A stretch of 64,000 nucleotides of DNA, from assembly GCF_030268205.1 (NCBI RefSeq), contig NZ_BSQF01000001.1:602649-666648 (forward strand), given 5' to 3'. The position numbers and the translations under genes are program-made. The notes beneath the pieces were generated by a model, which saw only the letters and a program-made list of their open reading frames with translations, was not told where the DNA came from and did not search any database. Of the stretch, positions 55,293 through 63,882 are shown in pieces. Numbering within the stretch: the first letter of the stretch is position 1; each line of letters starts with the position of its first letter. The DNA is from Allomuricauda sp. NBRC 101325 (GTDB taxonomy: Bacteria > Bacteroidota > Bacteroidia > Flavobacteriales > Flavobacteriaceae).

Positions 55293-55646
55293 ATGTCCGA
55301 TAGAACTTGTTTGGAATGCGGTGATAAACTCATAGGCCGCATCGACCAAAAATACTGTTCCGACCACTGCCGAAATGCCTACAATAACCGACTGAACCGC
55401 GATGGAAAAAACCTTATGCGGAACATCAACAACAAACTCCGCAAAAATTATCGGATTCTTAACAGCTATGCGTTACGGGACGGCAAAACAAAGACCACAA
55501 AAATGCGGTTGATGGATAAAGGCTTTGATTTTGACTATATCACCAACCTATACACCACCAAAAAGGGCAGCACTTACTATTTTGTGTACGATTTGGGGTA
55601 TTTGCCCCTCGATAATGAGTATTATATGATCGTAAAAAGGGAGTAA
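55293..55646 (+). CDS. Zinc-ribbon-like conserved protein
   Basis: 117 aa. N-terminal four-Cys site C6-x2-C9-x12-C22-x3-C26 ('TCLECGDKL', 'KYCSDHCRNAYNNR') resembling a small zinc-binding domain, followed by a basic linker ('NNKLRKNYRILNSYALRDG') and a beta-rich C-terminus ('YYFVYDLGYLPLDNEYYMIV'). Conserved in Flavobacteriia as I recall; function unknown. Starts 9 bp after the pentapeptide gene and ends 1 bp before the convergent CBS gene. Confidence 0.78.
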   Translation: MSDRTCLECGDKLIGRIDQKYCSDHCRNAYNNRLNRDGKNLMRNINNKLRKNYRILNSYALRDGKTKTTKMRLMDKGFDFDYITNLYTTKKGSTYYFVYDLGYLPLDNEYYMIVKRE

Positions 55647-55647
55647 C

Positions 55648-56118
55648 CTACTTCCAACTGTGCGAAGTTAATTTTAAGGCCGCGATCACAATATCCTTTC
55701 GACTGATTTGGCCAACAAGAATACCATTTTGCATTACGGGCAATCTTCTACGGTTATGACGGTCGAACACACCGGCAGCATCAAAAATGGACATATCGTG
55801 TGGAATGGTTTCCACATTTTTGGTCATGAAACGCTCCACACTTTTATCCAAAATGGGCTGGTTAAAATAGCGGCTTTCCGAAATTTGCTTCATGCAATCC
55901 GCTTCGGAAATAATTCCCACCAAAAAACCGTTCCCATCCATCACAGGCCCCCCAGAAATATGGTGTTTGGCGAATATCTCCATCACTTCCAAAATGGACT
56001 GGTCTGGAGAAAAAGTAATCAAACTTTTGGTCATGTAGTCCTCTACCAAAATTGGTGCGTTGTATTTTTTCTTGGACTCTTCTTTGGAACGTACGCCTTG
56101 AAAACTTTTGATTGCCAT
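55648..56118 (-). CDS. Tandem CBS-domain protein
   Basis: 156 aa from the ATG at 56118; the longer frame from 56205 has an unlikely hydrophobic start. Two CBS motifs: 'PILVEDYMTKSLITFSPDQS', 'HHISGGPVMDGNGFLVGIIS' and 'VERFMTKNVETIPHDMS', 'RRRLPVMQNGILVGQISRKD'. Such proteins bind adenosine nucleotides and act as energy sensors; partner unknown. Convergent with the zinc-ribbon gene (1-bp gap). Confidence 0.9.
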   Translation of the reverse strand: MAIKSFQGVRSKEESKKKYNAPILVEDYMTKSLITFSPDQSILEVMEIFAKHHISGGPVMDGNGFLVGIISEADCMKQISESRYFNQPILDKSVERFMTKNVETIPHDMSIFDAAGVFDRHNRRRLPVMQNGILVGQISRKDIVIAALKLTSHSWK

Positions 56119-56240
56119 AGGGTTAGGATTTAAAGTTGAATAATAAATATAGTCTATTTTAGCGAATATCCTAATTTTGGCCATTAAAATATGAGAACCT
56201 TTCATAATTTCATACTTTTAAAAGACAACTAAACCATACC

Positions 56241-58511
56241 ATGAAATTTTCCCGTTCCCTCGCCTTTATTCTCCTACTATTTGCAGTGTATTGGAGCCTC
56301 AAATCGTTGATGCCCACATACCACCCAGATGAAAACAAGGAACTGAATTCCTTTTCTACCGATAGGGCATTGGTGCATGTAAAAAATATTTCCCTGGAAC
56401 CACATTCGGTAGGGTTTCCTGCGCATGAAAAGGTAAAGAGCTACGTTGTTTCCGAGCTCAATAAAATGGGATTGGAAACCTCCCTCCAAAATGGATATAC
56501 GGCTGGAGATTGGGGAAATTTGAGCAAAGCATCCAATATTTTGGCGCGTATTGAAGGTACCGGAAATGGCAAGGCCCTTTTACTGATGTCACATTACGAT
56601 AGTGGCCCACATTCGTCCTTCGGGGCCAGTGATGCAGGCAGTGGCGTTGCAACGGTTTTGGAAGGCGTTCGTGCATTTTTGGAAGAAAATCCCAATCCTA
56701 AAAACGATATCATCATCCTAATTACCGATGCAGAGGAGCTAGGGCTTAATGGCGCCGATCTATTTGTAAAAAAACACCCTTGGGCCAAAGATGTGGGACT
56801 AGTCCTAAATTTTGAAGCTCGAGGAAGTGGTGGTCCAAGTTATATGTTGGTGGAAACCAATAGAGGAAATGGAAACCTCATCAAAGCCTTTAAGGATGCC
56901 AACCCAAAATATCCAGTTGCAAATTCTTTGGCCTATAGCATTTATAAAATGTTGCCGAACGATACCGACCTTACCGTTTTTCGGGAAGATGGCGATATTG
57001 AGGGGTTCAATTTTGCATTCATCGATGACCATTTTGATTACCACACCGCTTTGGACACCTACGAGCGATTGGACAGAAACACTTTGGCACATCAAGGCAG
57101 TTACCTAATGCCCCTCCTATCCTATTTTAGTGAAGCAGACCTGAACAACCTTAAAAGTTTGGACGATCAAGTCTATTATAATTTACCGGTTTACCGAATG
57201 GTCTCCTACCCTTTTGAATGGATTTGGCCCATGTTCGGTTTTGCGGTCATTGCCTTTATCCTGCTATTGGTTGTGGGCTTTAAAAAGCAGGTGCTCAACT
57301 TGTCAGACCTATTTAAAGGATTTATCCCCATGCTGATCACTTTAGTGATCAATGGTGTTGTGGGATATTTTTGCTGGACGATAATTACGTGGTGGTACCC
57401 TGGCTTTAAAGATATGCTCCATGGCTTTACCTATAACGGACATTTGTATATAGTGGTTTATGTCATGTTCTCGTTGGCCGTTTGCTTTTATACCTACAAT
57501 AAGTTTCGAAAAACAAGCATACCCAACATTCTGGTCGCACCAACCCTCCTTTGGCTGATCATTTGTGGATTGGTAGCCCAGTATTTAAAAGGAGCAAGCT
57601 TTTTTATTATCCCAGTATTTGGTGTAATCGCTGCATTTTTGGTGGTTATTTATCAAGAAAAACCAAATCCATTTTTATTGCTGTTTTTGGCCCTACCAGC
57701 TGTCTTTATATTTTCTCCCTTTATAGAAATGTTCCCTGTTGGACTTGGATTAAAAATGATGGTAGCCGCAACGGTTTTAACCACATTATTGTTCTTTTTG
57801 GTATTGCCCTTTATTGGTCAACTCAAAAATAATGGCCGATTGTCCTATCTATTTATTTTGTTGTTCTTTGGATTCGGTATCGCCAGTCATATCCAATCCA
57901 ATTTTAATGAGAAACGTCCAAAACCCAGCAGTCTTCTTTATGTGTACGATGAAAAAAAGGATACCTCCGTTTGGGCTACCTATGATCAAGAATTGATTGG
58001 ATGGAACGGACAGTTTTTGGGGGATAACAAAAGAAAACCTGATGCCGAGACCATTTCGAGCAAGTACAGGACCAACTTAAGCTATATAGCAGATGCTCCA
58101 AAAAAGGACATTCCCACCCCCTATATCGATAAAACTTTGGATACGATCATAGGCCCAAACCGAACGATTGAAATCTGCATCACCCCAAAAAGAAAAGTGA
58201 ACCGCTTGGAAGTTTTTACCACCCCGGTCCCATTACAAGCGGCCAAAGTGAACCAAATTGAGTTGTCCTCCCACTTTTTGGAAAACCGAAGAAGCAAACT
58301 CATCACCCACTATATCTCCAACAACGATTTCACGGAATTGGCTTTGACCTTCCCCAAAGATTCAGTTTTAGAGTTAACTTTGTATGAGGCTTCCAACGAT
58401 TTGTTGAGCCATAAAGATTTTAGTGTTCCCGAACGACCAGAAAACAGTATTCCCATGCCATTTGTACTAAATGATGCCATCTTGACCATAAAAACCTTGC
58501 GATTTGAGTAA
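56241..58511 (+). CDS. Membrane-anchored M28-family peptidase
   Basis: 756 aa. N-terminal signal/anchor ('SLAFILLLFAVYWSLKSL'), an M28 domain (about 60-310) with zinc ligands and catalytic residues in 'MSHYDSG', 'GASDAGSGVA', 'TDAEELGLNG', 'NFEARGSGG', 'DYHTALDTYE', then about nine membrane helices (from 'WPMFGFAVIAFILLLVVGF' to about residue 560), and a C-terminal beta-rich extracytoplasmic domain. Resembles the ER metallopeptidase 1-like (FXNA) family. Overlaps the next gene by 8 bp. Confidence 0.9.
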   Translation: MKFSRSLAFILLLFAVYWSLKSLMPTYHPDENKELNSFSTDRALVHVKNISLEPHSVGFPAHEKVKSYVVSELNKMGLETSLQNGYTAGDWGNLSKASNILARIEGTGNGKALLLMSHYDSGPHSSFGASDAGSGVATVLEGVRAFLEENPNPKNDIIILITDAEELGLNGADLFVKKHPWAKDVGLVLNFEARGSGGPSYMLVETNRGNGNLIKAFKDANPKYPVANSLAYSIYKMLPNDTDLTVFREDGDIEGFNFAFIDDHFDYHTALDTYERLDRNTLAHQGSYLMPLLSYFSEADLNNLKSLDDQVYYNLPVYRMVSYPFEWIWPMFGFAVIAFILLLVVGFKKQVLNLSDLFKGFIPMLITLVINGVVGYFCWTIITWWYPGFKDMLHGFTYNGHLYIVVYVMFSLAVCFYTYNKFRKTSIPNILVAPTLLWLIICGLVAQYLKGASFFIIPVFGVIAAFLVVIYQEKPNPFLLLFLALPAVFIFSPFIEMFPVGLGLKMMVAATVLTTLLFFLVLPFIGQLKNNGRLSYLFILLFFGFGIASHIQSNFNEKRPKPSSLLYVYDEKKDTSVWATYDQELIGWNGQFLGDNKRKPDAETISSKYRTNLSYIADAPKKDIPTPYIDKTLDTIIGPNRTIEICITPKRKVNRLEVFTTPVPLQAAKVNQIELSSHFLENRRSKLITHYISNNDFTELALTFPKDSVLELTLYEASNDLLSHKDFSVPERPENSIPMPFVLNDAILTIKTLRFE

Positions 58512-59316
58512 AAACAAAATCGGAATTTTGGGTTGCGGCTGGCTTGGACTTCCCTTGGCAAAATCATTGTTGGAAAAAGGATATTTTGTTTCTGGAACGA
58601 CAACTTCTTCAGAAAAAATGGAGGAACTAAGGGCATTGGACATTTTACCATTTCAAATAAGTCTGTTACCCCATGCTATTGAAGGCAATATTCAAGGGTT
58701 TCTTTCCCAAACGGACACATTGATCATAAATGTACCACCCAGATTGCGCGGAAGCCAAAGGGAAAGTTATGTGGACAAGATGCAATTGCTCTTGAAAGAA
58801 ATCGAGAAAAATAAACCCAAACAAATTGTTTTTGTGAGCAGCACCGCTGTTTATGGGGATGCAGCAGGTAAGGTCACAGAAACCACCATTCCAACGCCAA
58901 CCACAGAATCGGGCAAACAATTATTGGTTTGTGAGCAACTTTTCCAAAAGGCCCCTGATTTAAAAACCACTATTATTCGTTTTGGGGGATTGATAGGTCC
59001 AATGCGTCATCCCATAACTATGTTATCGGGCAAGCAAAACCTTTCGAATGGCAATGCACCGATCAATTTGATTCATCTTGAGGATTGCATACATATGATC
59101 ATTACCATAATTGAAAAAGAATATTGGGGCGAAACCTTTAATGGGGTTTATCCACAACATCCTTCAAAAAGTGAATATTATACTTTGGAAGCAAATAAAA
59201 GGGGATTGGAACCACCTCAGTATTCCAAAGAAAACGATGAAGGGTCGAACAAGATAGTTTTGAGTCAAAATTATTTGGACAAAGGGCATGTTTTTACCAC
59301 TGCCATACTCACTTAA
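58504..59316 (+). CDS. NAD(P)-binding epimerase-like protein (YeeZ type)
   Basis: 270 aa from TTG 58504. Extended SDR/NAD-binding fold: 'KIGILGCGWLGLPLAKSLLE' (GxGxxG), 'VFVSSTAVYGDAAG', 'TTIIRFGGLIGPMRHP', 'NLIHLEDCIHMI'. The YxxxK catalytic tetrad is not obvious, which suits the YeeZ-like branch. Overlaps the peptidase gene by 8 bp, so coupled. Substrate unknown. Confidence 0.82.
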   Translation: MSKNKIGILGCGWLGLPLAKSLLEKGYFVSGTTTSSEKMEELRALDILPFQISLLPHAIEGNIQGFLSQTDTLIINVPPRLRGSQRESYVDKMQLLLKEIEKNKPKQIVFVSSTAVYGDAAGKVTETTIPTPTTESGKQLLVCEQLFQKAPDLKTTIIRFGGLIGPMRHPITMLSGKQNLSNGNAPINLIHLEDCIHMIITIIEKEYWGETFNGVYPQHPSKSEYYTLEANKRGLEPPQYSKENDEGSNKIVLSQNYLDKGHVFTTAILT

Positions 59317-59349
59317 AAGCGTCTATTTACTTATCGAATTCTTAACAGC

Positions 59350-59376
59350 TTGGTTACGATTATTTTGTTAGTTTTG
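59350..59376 (+). promoter_or_regulatory. Promoter of TPR secreted-protein gene
   Basis: TTG at 59350-59352, 16-nt spacer, TAGTTTTG at 59369-59376 (full match), 20 bp upstream of the ATG. Spacer is one base short of the usual range. Confidence 0.5.
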
Positions 59377-59396
59377 GCGCACTAATTTGATGATCA

Positions 59397-60095
59397 ATGA
59401 AAAAGACAGTTCTCCTACTGCTTTTATTAGCAGGTTTTAGTGGTGTTGCCCAAACTAGCAATCAACTTCTAGAGCACTATCAAGCATTTTATAAAGAAAT
59501 GCGCCTACAAGGTGATGTTGAAGGTGTAATCAATGCCATGACCCACTTAAATGTGCTATCGCCTTCCGAGCAGAGAAGAGATACCTTGGCATTTGTGTAC
59601 ATGAACAACGGACAGCATATGCAAGCCTTGAACACTATCGGTATTGAAAAAAAGGATTCTGATTCTGATTTGGCGATTCAGGTCAAGGCTTTTTCACTAA
59701 AAGCATTGAACCAACCTAAAAGAGCATTGGAACAATTTGAATCGCTTTTTAGTAGAAACCCCTCTCCCTATTTGGCTTATGAAATGGCCGATTTAAAGAT
59801 TCAGACGGGTGATACAGGCGGAGCATCCTCCAATATTGAATATGGCATTGCAAATGCCCAAGATGATATGATGTATGCCTTTTACGAAAGACAGCAACCC
59901 TACGAGGTTCCACTTAAGGCGGCCTTCTTACATTTAAAAGCCTTGGCCGATTTTAATTTGAATCGAGACAATATCGATTTGGCCATCGCCTCTATTGATG
60001 AAGCGTTAAAAATTGCGCCTAACTTTAATTTGGCCAGTTTGAGCAAACAAGCTTTGGAAGCCAGAAGAAACGAAGCTCCTGAGGGCGGAAATTAA
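59397..60095 (+). CDS. Secreted tetratricopeptide repeat protein
   Basis: 232 aa. Signal peptide 'TVLLLLLLAGFSGVAQ'. TPR-like helical pairs ('AFVYMNNGQHMQALNTIG', 'AFSLKALNQPKRALEQFESL', 'LALASIDEALKI'-type end). No enzyme domain. Its TAA stop shares TTAA at 60092-60095 with the convergent NTF2-like gene. Confidence 0.82.
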   Translation: MKKTVLLLLLLAGFSGVAQTSNQLLEHYQAFYKEMRLQGDVEGVINAMTHLNVLSPSEQRRDTLAFVYMNNGQHMQALNTIGIEKKDSDSDLAIQVKAFSLKALNQPKRALEQFESLFSRNPSPYLAYEMADLKIQTGDTGGASSNIEYGIANAQDDMMYAFYERQQPYEVPLKAAFLHLKALADFNLNRDNIDLAIASIDEALKIAPNFNLASLSKQALEARRNEAPEGGN

Positions 60096-60589
60096 TTCTT
60101 TTTCTTTAGCTCAAGGAGCAGGGCATCGTCCTTAGCTTCCTTGATTTGAATAAGTTCGTCCACATTTTCGTTGGGCACCGCAATAGAAAGAACATAGTGG
60201 GCAATTTTCCATTGCCCATTTTCTTTTTTAAGTACGCCCGAACCCCTGCAGATTTTCATTTGGGTATCCAAAAGCTCATCAAACCAAGCGAAGGTTTTGG
60301 AATCATTAAGGTACACATTCCGTTCAACTGAAGTAAAGCTCCATGCCTTTCCTTGATCAAAATAGGGTTTGGAAAAAGTGCGGAACTCATCATTCTGCCA
60401 ATTTTCGGTGGCATCTGTGCCTAAAAATACCCCGTCCTTGGTCATTAATCCAAAATAGGCATCAAAATCGGCATTGGCCGCGGCCAAATGCCAATTGTCC
60501 AACACTTGATTGATTTTTTGTTTTTCAGTGTTCTGTGCGGAAACCACTACTGTTAAAAATAGCAGTCCAATAAGTGCCTTAAATTTCAT
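60092..60589 (-). CDS. Secreted NTF2-like (SnoaL/DUF4440-type) protein
   Basis: 165 aa. Signal peptide 'ALIGLLFLTVVVSAQ'. NTF2-like fold: 'INQVLDNWHLAAANADFDAY', 'MTKDGVFLGTDATENW', 'WFDELL', 'GSGVLKKENGQWKIAHYVLS'. Conserved small cone-shaped domain; ligand or activity unknown. Its start overlaps the end of the upstream lipoprotein gene by 11 bp. Confidence 0.85.
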   Translation of the reverse strand: MKFKALIGLLFLTVVVSAQNTEKQKINQVLDNWHLAAANADFDAYFGLMTKDGVFLGTDATENWQNDEFRTFSKPYFDQGKAWSFTSVERNVYLNDSKTFAWFDELLDTQMKICRGSGVLKKENGQWKIAHYVLSIAVPNENVDELIQIKEAKDDALLLELKKKN

Positions 60590-61076
60590 CTAAGATTATT
60601 TTTTTGTCCAACTGACTGTTCATGATCACATTCAACTGTTTTCGTAACGCATTATAGGCTTCCAACAATTGAACGGTAGGCTCCGTGGTAGGTTGATTTT
60701 CTAAAATACTTGCCTTTACCTTGTACATATAGGTGCGTAAAACTTGCTGTCTACTCTTTACTTGAAAAGAATCAAATAGTTCAGGGTACTTCCCCTTTTC
60801 CAGATTTTTTTCCTTTTCTATAAGATCATCAATGGCCAGTGCCAAATCTTCGTTATTGGTGGCTTTGTACAACACATCGATACTAGAATTCAATGCATTG
60901 AATTCCCCCCAGTTTTCTACAATCGCCGCCGCATTTAGATTGATGGTCGCCTTGCTTGGCATTTTTTGATAGTTGAACTCCAAATCATCATTCTGGGCAG
61001 TTTCTGTAACTGTTTCAGTTTTTTTACATCCTAACAAATAGGATGTTATCATCATTAAGACTAACAATTTTCGCAT
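60579..61076 (-). CDS. Lipoprotein, unknown function
   Basis: 165 aa. Lipobox 'MITSYLLGC' (Cys17) marks a lipoprotein; the mature part is Thr/Glu-rich then helical ('NAAAIVENWGEFNALNSSID', 'KSRQQVLRTYMYKVKASILE', 'LLEAYNALRKQLNVIMNSQ'). No domain recognised. Overlaps the downstream NTF2-like gene by 11 bp, so coupled. Divergent from the threonine dehydrogenase gene. Confidence 0.8.
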   Translation of the reverse strand: MRKLLVLMMITSYLLGCKKTETVTETAQNDDLEFNYQKMPSKATINLNAAAIVENWGEFNALNSSIDVLYKATNNEDLALAIDDLIEKEKNLEKGKYPELFDSFQVKSRQQVLRTYMYKVKASILENQPTTEPTVQLLEAYNALRKQLNVIMNSQLDKKIILDEI

Positions 61077-61104
61077 AGGCGAATGTACAAATTTTAATAA
61101 AGGG

Positions 61105-61112
61105 TATCTTTG
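61105..61112 (+). promoter_or_regulatory. Candidate -7 element for threonine dehydrogenase gene
   Basis: TATCTTTG (full match), 29 bp upstream of the ATG. No TTG at the -33 distance was found. Confidence 0.45.
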
Positions 61113-61140
61113 CGATCAAACCGAATTAACTTCAATTTTA

Positions 61141-62082
61141 ATGCAAAAAACAATTCTAATTATTGGGGCATGTGGCCAAATTGGAACAGAACTTACCATT
61201 GAACTCAGAAAAAAGTACGGTAGTGAAAATGTGATTGCCAGCGACATTCGTGAAGGTGGTGAATCGCTGATGCAATCTGGGCCTTTTGAACTATTGGATG
61301 CCACTGATTATTCGGCAGTAGAGGATGTGGTGATGCATTACGAAATTGATGAAATCTATCTGATGGCCGCCATGTTGAGCGCCACTGCTGAAAAATTCCC
61401 GATGAGAGCTTGGCACCTGAACATGAACTCCTTGTTCCATGTGCTGAACCTTGCCAAGGAAAAGAAAATCTCCAAAGTTTTTTGGCCATCAAGTATCGCA
61501 GTTTTTGGCCCAAACACCCCAAAGGAGAATACACCTCAAAACACCATTATGGAGCCCAGCACCGTCTATGGCATCAGCAAACAATCTGGGGAACGCTGGT
61601 GCGAATACTATAATAAAAAATATGGCGTGGATGTGCGAAGTGTTCGCTATCCAGGTTTGATCAGTTGGAAAACCATGCCTGGAGGGGGCACAACCGATTA
61701 TGCGGTGGATATTTACCATGAAGCCTTAAAAAATGGGAATTATGAATGCTTTTTGAGAGCGGACACCCAATTGCCCATGATGTATATGGACGATGCCATT
61801 AGAGCTACGATCAGCTTAATGGAAGTTCCATCTGAGAATGTAAAAGTGCGCTCTTCCTATAATTTGAGCGGGATGAGTTTTAATCCAGAAGACATCGCAG
61901 GAAGCATAAAAAAACACCTTCCTGATTTTAGCATAAGCTATGCGCCAGATTTTAGACAGGAAATTGCCGATTCTTGGCCCAGCAGTATAGATGACACACT
62001 TGCAAGAAATGAATGGGGATGGCAGCCTGAATATGACCTAGATCAGACTACCGCTGAAATGCTCGAAAACCTAAAAAAGTAG
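61141..62082 (+). CDS. L-threonine 3-dehydrogenase, SDR (epimerase-like) type
   Basis: 313 aa. NAD-dependent extended SDR: 'ILIIGACGQIGTELTIELRK' (GxxGQIG), 'IYLMAAMLSATAEKFP', Ser in 'VFWPSSIAVFGP', Tyr-x3-Lys in 'TVYGISKQSGERWCEYY', 'VRYPGLISWKTMPGGGTTDY'. This pattern matches the unusual SDR-type threonine dehydrogenase of Flavobacterium frigidimaris and Cupriavidus, which oxidises threonine to 2-amino-3-ketobutyrate. A partner ligase gene is not in view. Confidence 0.9.
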   Translation: MQKTILIIGACGQIGTELTIELRKKYGSENVIASDIREGGESLMQSGPFELLDATDYSAVEDVVMHYEIDEIYLMAAMLSATAEKFPMRAWHLNMNSLFHVLNLAKEKKISKVFWPSSIAVFGPNTPKENTPQNTIMEPSTVYGISKQSGERWCEYYNKKYGVDVRSVRYPGLISWKTMPGGGTTDYAVDIYHEALKNGNYECFLRADTQLPMMYMDDAIRATISLMEVPSENVKVRSSYNLSGMSFNPEDIAGSIKKHLPDFSISYAPDFRQEIADSWPSSIDDTLARNEWGWQPEYDLDQTTAEMLENLKK

Positions 62083-62083
62083 G

Positions 62084-62407
62084 CTACTCCTCATCGTCGT
62101 TGGAATAATCGTCTTCTTCTTCGTCTGGAAGTTTGCCCAAATCTTCGGAGTCAAGATCGGTAGTTTCATTATCCTCCTCGTCCTCATCATAATTGGCCAT
62201 GGAGTGTTCCAATTTGGAACTGATCTTTACCAAATACTTAGTGTCTTCAGTTGACACCTCAACGGCTTCAATGGATTCTCCTTTCAGATTTTTGAAGTTG
62301 ATGACATCATCGTCACCATAGCCATCAGGATACTTTTCCACCAAAAGTTTCAGAACTTCCGGGGTAAGTTTCTTAAAATCTACTATTACACGTTTGAGGT
62401 TATGCAT
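62084..62407 (-). CDS. Acidic-tailed conserved protein (often labelled DNA primase)
   Basis: 107 aa. Conserved N-terminal part 'VIVDFKKLTPEVLKLLVEKY', 'GDDDVINFKNLKGESIEAVE', then a long acidic Asp/Glu tail (last 35 residues). No primase zinc finger or TOPRIM motif is present, so a DNA primase label is not supported. Cytoplasmic; function unknown. Convergent with the threonine dehydrogenase gene (1-bp gap). Confidence 0.82.
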   Translation of the reverse strand: MHNLKRVIVDFKKLTPEVLKLLVEKYPDGYGDDDVINFKNLKGESIEAVEVSTEDTKYLVKISSKLEHSMANYDEDEEDNETTDLDSEDLGKLPDEEEDDYSNDDEE

Positions 62408-62598
62408 TGCTTTGGGATTGATTTGTGATTGACCTAAAATTAGAATAAAAGTGTTGACATAGAAAAATTATTAAATAAAAATTATCCATTGAATTCATCT
62501 GCACATCTTTTTTGAAATCCAAGGACTGGACAGAGAATTAAAATAATTGTTTATCTTCAAATTCTAACCAATAGGTAATTTGCCAAAAATCCAGGACT

Positions 62599-63882
62599 AT
62601 GAGCCTACTCAAAGACCTGCCAGAACTAGAAAAAGCTGGGGTCATCTCTTCGGAGACCGCAGCAAAAATTGAAGCCTACTACAAATCGCAACATGGTTCA
62701 TCCACCAATAAGCTTTTTGTGGTCTTCGGCATTTTGGGAGCCATCTTGGTGGGTTTGGGCATTATTTTGATCATTGCCCATAATTGGGATGAGCTTTCTA
62801 AAGTCTCCAAAACAGCAATCTCATTTTTACCCCTACTGGTTGGGCAATTTTTTTGTGGTTTTGCACTTTTCAAGAAAAAAGAAAGCGTGACCTGGCGCGA
62901 AAGCGCCTCTGCATTTTTGTTCTTTGCAGTTGGAGCAAGTATTTCATTGGTTAGCCAAGTGTACAATATTCCAGGAGATATTGGTTCGTTCTTGCTCACA
63001 TGGATGTTACTTTGCCTTCCTCTTTTTTATGTGATGAATTCCTCGACAACTTCATTACTATACTTAATTGGAATTACCTATTACGCCTGTGAAACCAGTT
63101 ATTGGAACTATCCCACCACAACTTCGTATCCGTATTGGATCTTATTGCTGTTGGCGCTACCCTATTACTACCTATTATTAAAAAATAAACCCAATAGCAA
63201 TTTTACCAGTTTCCATCATTGGTTGGTTCCACTATCTGTAGTCATTGTTTTAGGAACCGTTGCTGATAAGTTTGAAGAGTTGATGTTTATCGCATACATC
63301 AGCTTGTTTGGTCTAATTTATTTGGTCGGGGAAAGCAAGTTTTTTGCTAGTCAGCTGAGTTTTAGGAATGGCTATCGCATATTAGGTTCGTTGGGGACCA
63401 TTATTTGTCTACTAATTTTAAGCTTTGATGATTTTTGGGATCATTTGAGAAACAAAAGCTTTTTGTTAAATGAAATCATCGGTTCGCCAGAATTCATTGT
63501 TTCTACAATTATTTCAGTTGCTGCCATAGTATTATTGTATTTTCATTTCAAAAATAAAGGGGCAAAGAATTTAAAACCCATCGTCCCCGTATTCCTCACT
63601 TTTATTCCCATTTTTATTTTGGGATATTATGCACCCTATGCCATATTATTGGTCAACATTTTGATTTTTCTGATTGCCCTCCAAACCATTCGGGTAGGGG
63701 CCCATCAAAACCATTTGGGCATTCTCAATTACGGATTGCTCACTATTGCGATATTGATCATTTGCAGATTCTTCGATTCCAACCTTAGTTATGTGTTGCG
63801 AGGGATGTTATTTGTAATTGTTGGTGCAGGTTTCTTTTTTGCGAATTACTGGATGCTCAAAAAAAGAAAGGAACATGGATAA
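62599..63882 (+). CDS. DUF2157 membrane protein
   Basis: 427 aa. Cytosolic N-terminal helical part with the DUF2157 signature 'LPELEKAGVISSETAAKIEA', then about eleven transmembrane helices ('LFVVFGILGAILVGLGIILI' and others). Inner membrane. Family function unknown. Overlaps the start of the next gene by 8 bp; DUF2157 proteins are commonly followed by a GDYXXLXY-type protein. Confidence 0.9.
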   Translation: MSLLKDLPELEKAGVISSETAAKIEAYYKSQHGSSTNKLFVVFGILGAILVGLGIILIIAHNWDELSKVSKTAISFLPLLVGQFFCGFALFKKKESVTWRESASAFLFFAVGASISLVSQVYNIPGDIGSFLLTWMLLCLPLFYVMNSSTTSLLYLIGITYYACETSYWNYPTTTSYPYWILLLLALPYYYLLLKNKPNSNFTSFHHWLVPLSVVIVLGTVADKFEELMFIAYISLFGLIYLVGESKFFASQLSFRNGYRILGSLGTIICLLILSFDDFWDHLRNKSFLLNEIIGSPEFIVSTIISVAAIVLLYFHFKNKGAKNLKPIVPVFLTFIPIFILGYYAPYAILLVNILIFLIALQTIRVGAHQNHLGILNYGLLTIAILIICRFFDSNLSYVLRGMLFVIVGAGFFFANYWMLKKRKEHG

